Below are positions 7,111-7,785 of a DNA stretch of 7,785 nucleotides, one piece after another (positions within the stretch are counted from its first letter, which is position 1; each line of letters starts with the position of its first letter). The notes beneath the pieces were generated by a model. It saw nothing but the letters and a program-made list of their open reading frames with translations, was not told the DNA's origin and searched no databases. The stretch spans positions 1 to 7,785 of the forward strand of contig BBFD01000195.1 of assembly GCA_001313065.1 (NCBI GenBank), written 5' to 3'. The translations under genes were made by a program, and so were the position numbers. The DNA is from Silvimonas sp. JCM 19000 (GTDB lineage: Bacteria; Pseudomonadota; Gammaproteobacteria; Burkholderiales; Chitinibacteraceae).

Positions 7111-7785
7111 TTAACTCGTACGTGGCGCGGCCGCCGCGTGCTCTTCCAGCCACAGCTCGGCATAGGCCACGGTGGCAGCGCCATGCACACCCAGTTCGTC
7201 GACGGCGCGCGTGGCACTGGCTTCGAGTTGCGCACTGGCGTCGGCAATGTCTTCACCGGCCGGCGCTTGCACAAAAAGCGCCACGAATGCGATGCGCCAG
7301 GGCTTTCACCTTGCCCGGATCCAGCGACACCAACGCTTGCTTGAGCGCGGCCAGATCGGCTTGCAGCGTCTGCACGCGCAGCTGCGTCAGATCAACCGGC
7401 GTGGGCGCCCGATGCTGCGGGCTGGGCGCGGCGGCGGGTAGTTGCAATTGCGCCAGCGCAGCCGCCAGTGTCGGCAATAACACCGGCTTGGCCAGACACA
7501 GCGTCATGCCACTGCGTTGTCCGCGTTCGATTTCGCCCTGCAGCAGGCTGGCGGTAATGCCGATGACCGGCAAGGTCTGGCCCTGCGCCCGCAGTTGCTG
7601 CGTCAGCGCCAGGCCGTCGAGAACGGGCATATTGAAATCGGTCAGCAACAGATCGAAATGGTCCTCCGCTTGCAGTCGTTGCAATGCTTGTTGCCCATCG
7701 CTGACCGCCTCGGCACTGCAGCCGAGCGCCTGCAATTGCTGCAGCAATACTTGTTGATTGACCGGATGGTCATCGGCCACCAGCA
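7111..7785 (-). CDS. EvgS-like unorthodox sensor kinase, C-terminal receiver and HPt domains (5' end outside window, one frameshift)
   Basis: The end of a second hybrid kinase that passes phosphate from a receiver Asp to an HPt His. The fragment begins inside the receiver at LVADDHPVNQQ, with phospho-Asp in LLLTDFNMP (7639-7637) and the conserved Lys in CLAKPV. The stretch GMTLCLAKPVLLPTL closely matches my memory of the same region in EvgS (GMNLCLFKPL). A Pro/Ala-rich linker leads to the HPt domain with ALAHRIRGAF (His at 7294-7292). As written, the frame stops at about 7253. Removing one T (a five-A run at 7273-7277 on the plus strand) continues it as FVQAPAGEDIADASAQLEAS and on to TAA at 7113-7111. 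It lies upstream of the 3691-6936 kinase on the same strand, with a 174-base gap, so the two may form one locus. No response regulator is visible. Confidence 0.88.

Noticed and set aside
1..7785. CRISPR array, tRNA/rRNA gene, insertion sequence, integron or phage features
   Set aside because: No regularly spaced repeats, no cloverleaf or rRNA-like sequence, no transposase or integrase motifs on either strand.

Overview
The window is GC-rich DNA from a proteobacterium. A betaproteobacterium is my best guess, possibly a polysaccharide-degrading member of the Neisseriales, but that rests only on gene content and base composition. It holds five protein genes, four of them for signal transduction or secretion, and no RNA genes, insertion sequences, integrase or CRISPR array that I can see.

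Layout, left to right. (1) Positions 1-402, minus strand: the 5' end of a secreted protein with a CBM56-like carbohydrate-binding domain, with a frameshift in its signal peptide. (2) Positions 403-898: a 496-base divergent intergenic region with two palindromes that look like LacI/GalR-family operators. (3) Positions 899-3262, plus strand: a GAF-PAS-PAS-PAS-GGDEF diguanylate cyclase, broken in this sequence by seven single-base indels. (4) Positions 3322-3645, plus strand: an intact 107-residue small basic protein of the family often labelled 'plasmid stabilization protein'. (5) Positions 3691-6936, minus strand: a large unorthodox hybrid sensor kinase (periplasmic sensor, PAS, HisKA, HATPase, pseudo-receiver, receiver, HPt) with two indels near its 3' end. 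(6) Positions 7111-7785, minus strand: the C-terminal receiver and HPt domains of a second, EvgS-like kinase, with one indel.

The two kinases lie in tandem and, with the diguanylate cyclase, suggest a locus joining phosphorelay signalling to cyclic-di-GMP control. No DNA-binding response regulator is in view. The carbohydrate-binding gene and the cyclase gene diverge from a region with LacI-type operators, so a sugar-responsive repressor may act on one or both.

Eleven inferred single-base indels interrupt otherwise healthy reading frames. Five remove a C just before TG, and three add a T to a T run. This looks more like uncorrected sequencing error than gene decay, so the 'broken' genes are probably intact in the organism. 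I found no convincing new system. The operator pair and the indel pattern deserve the closest look.
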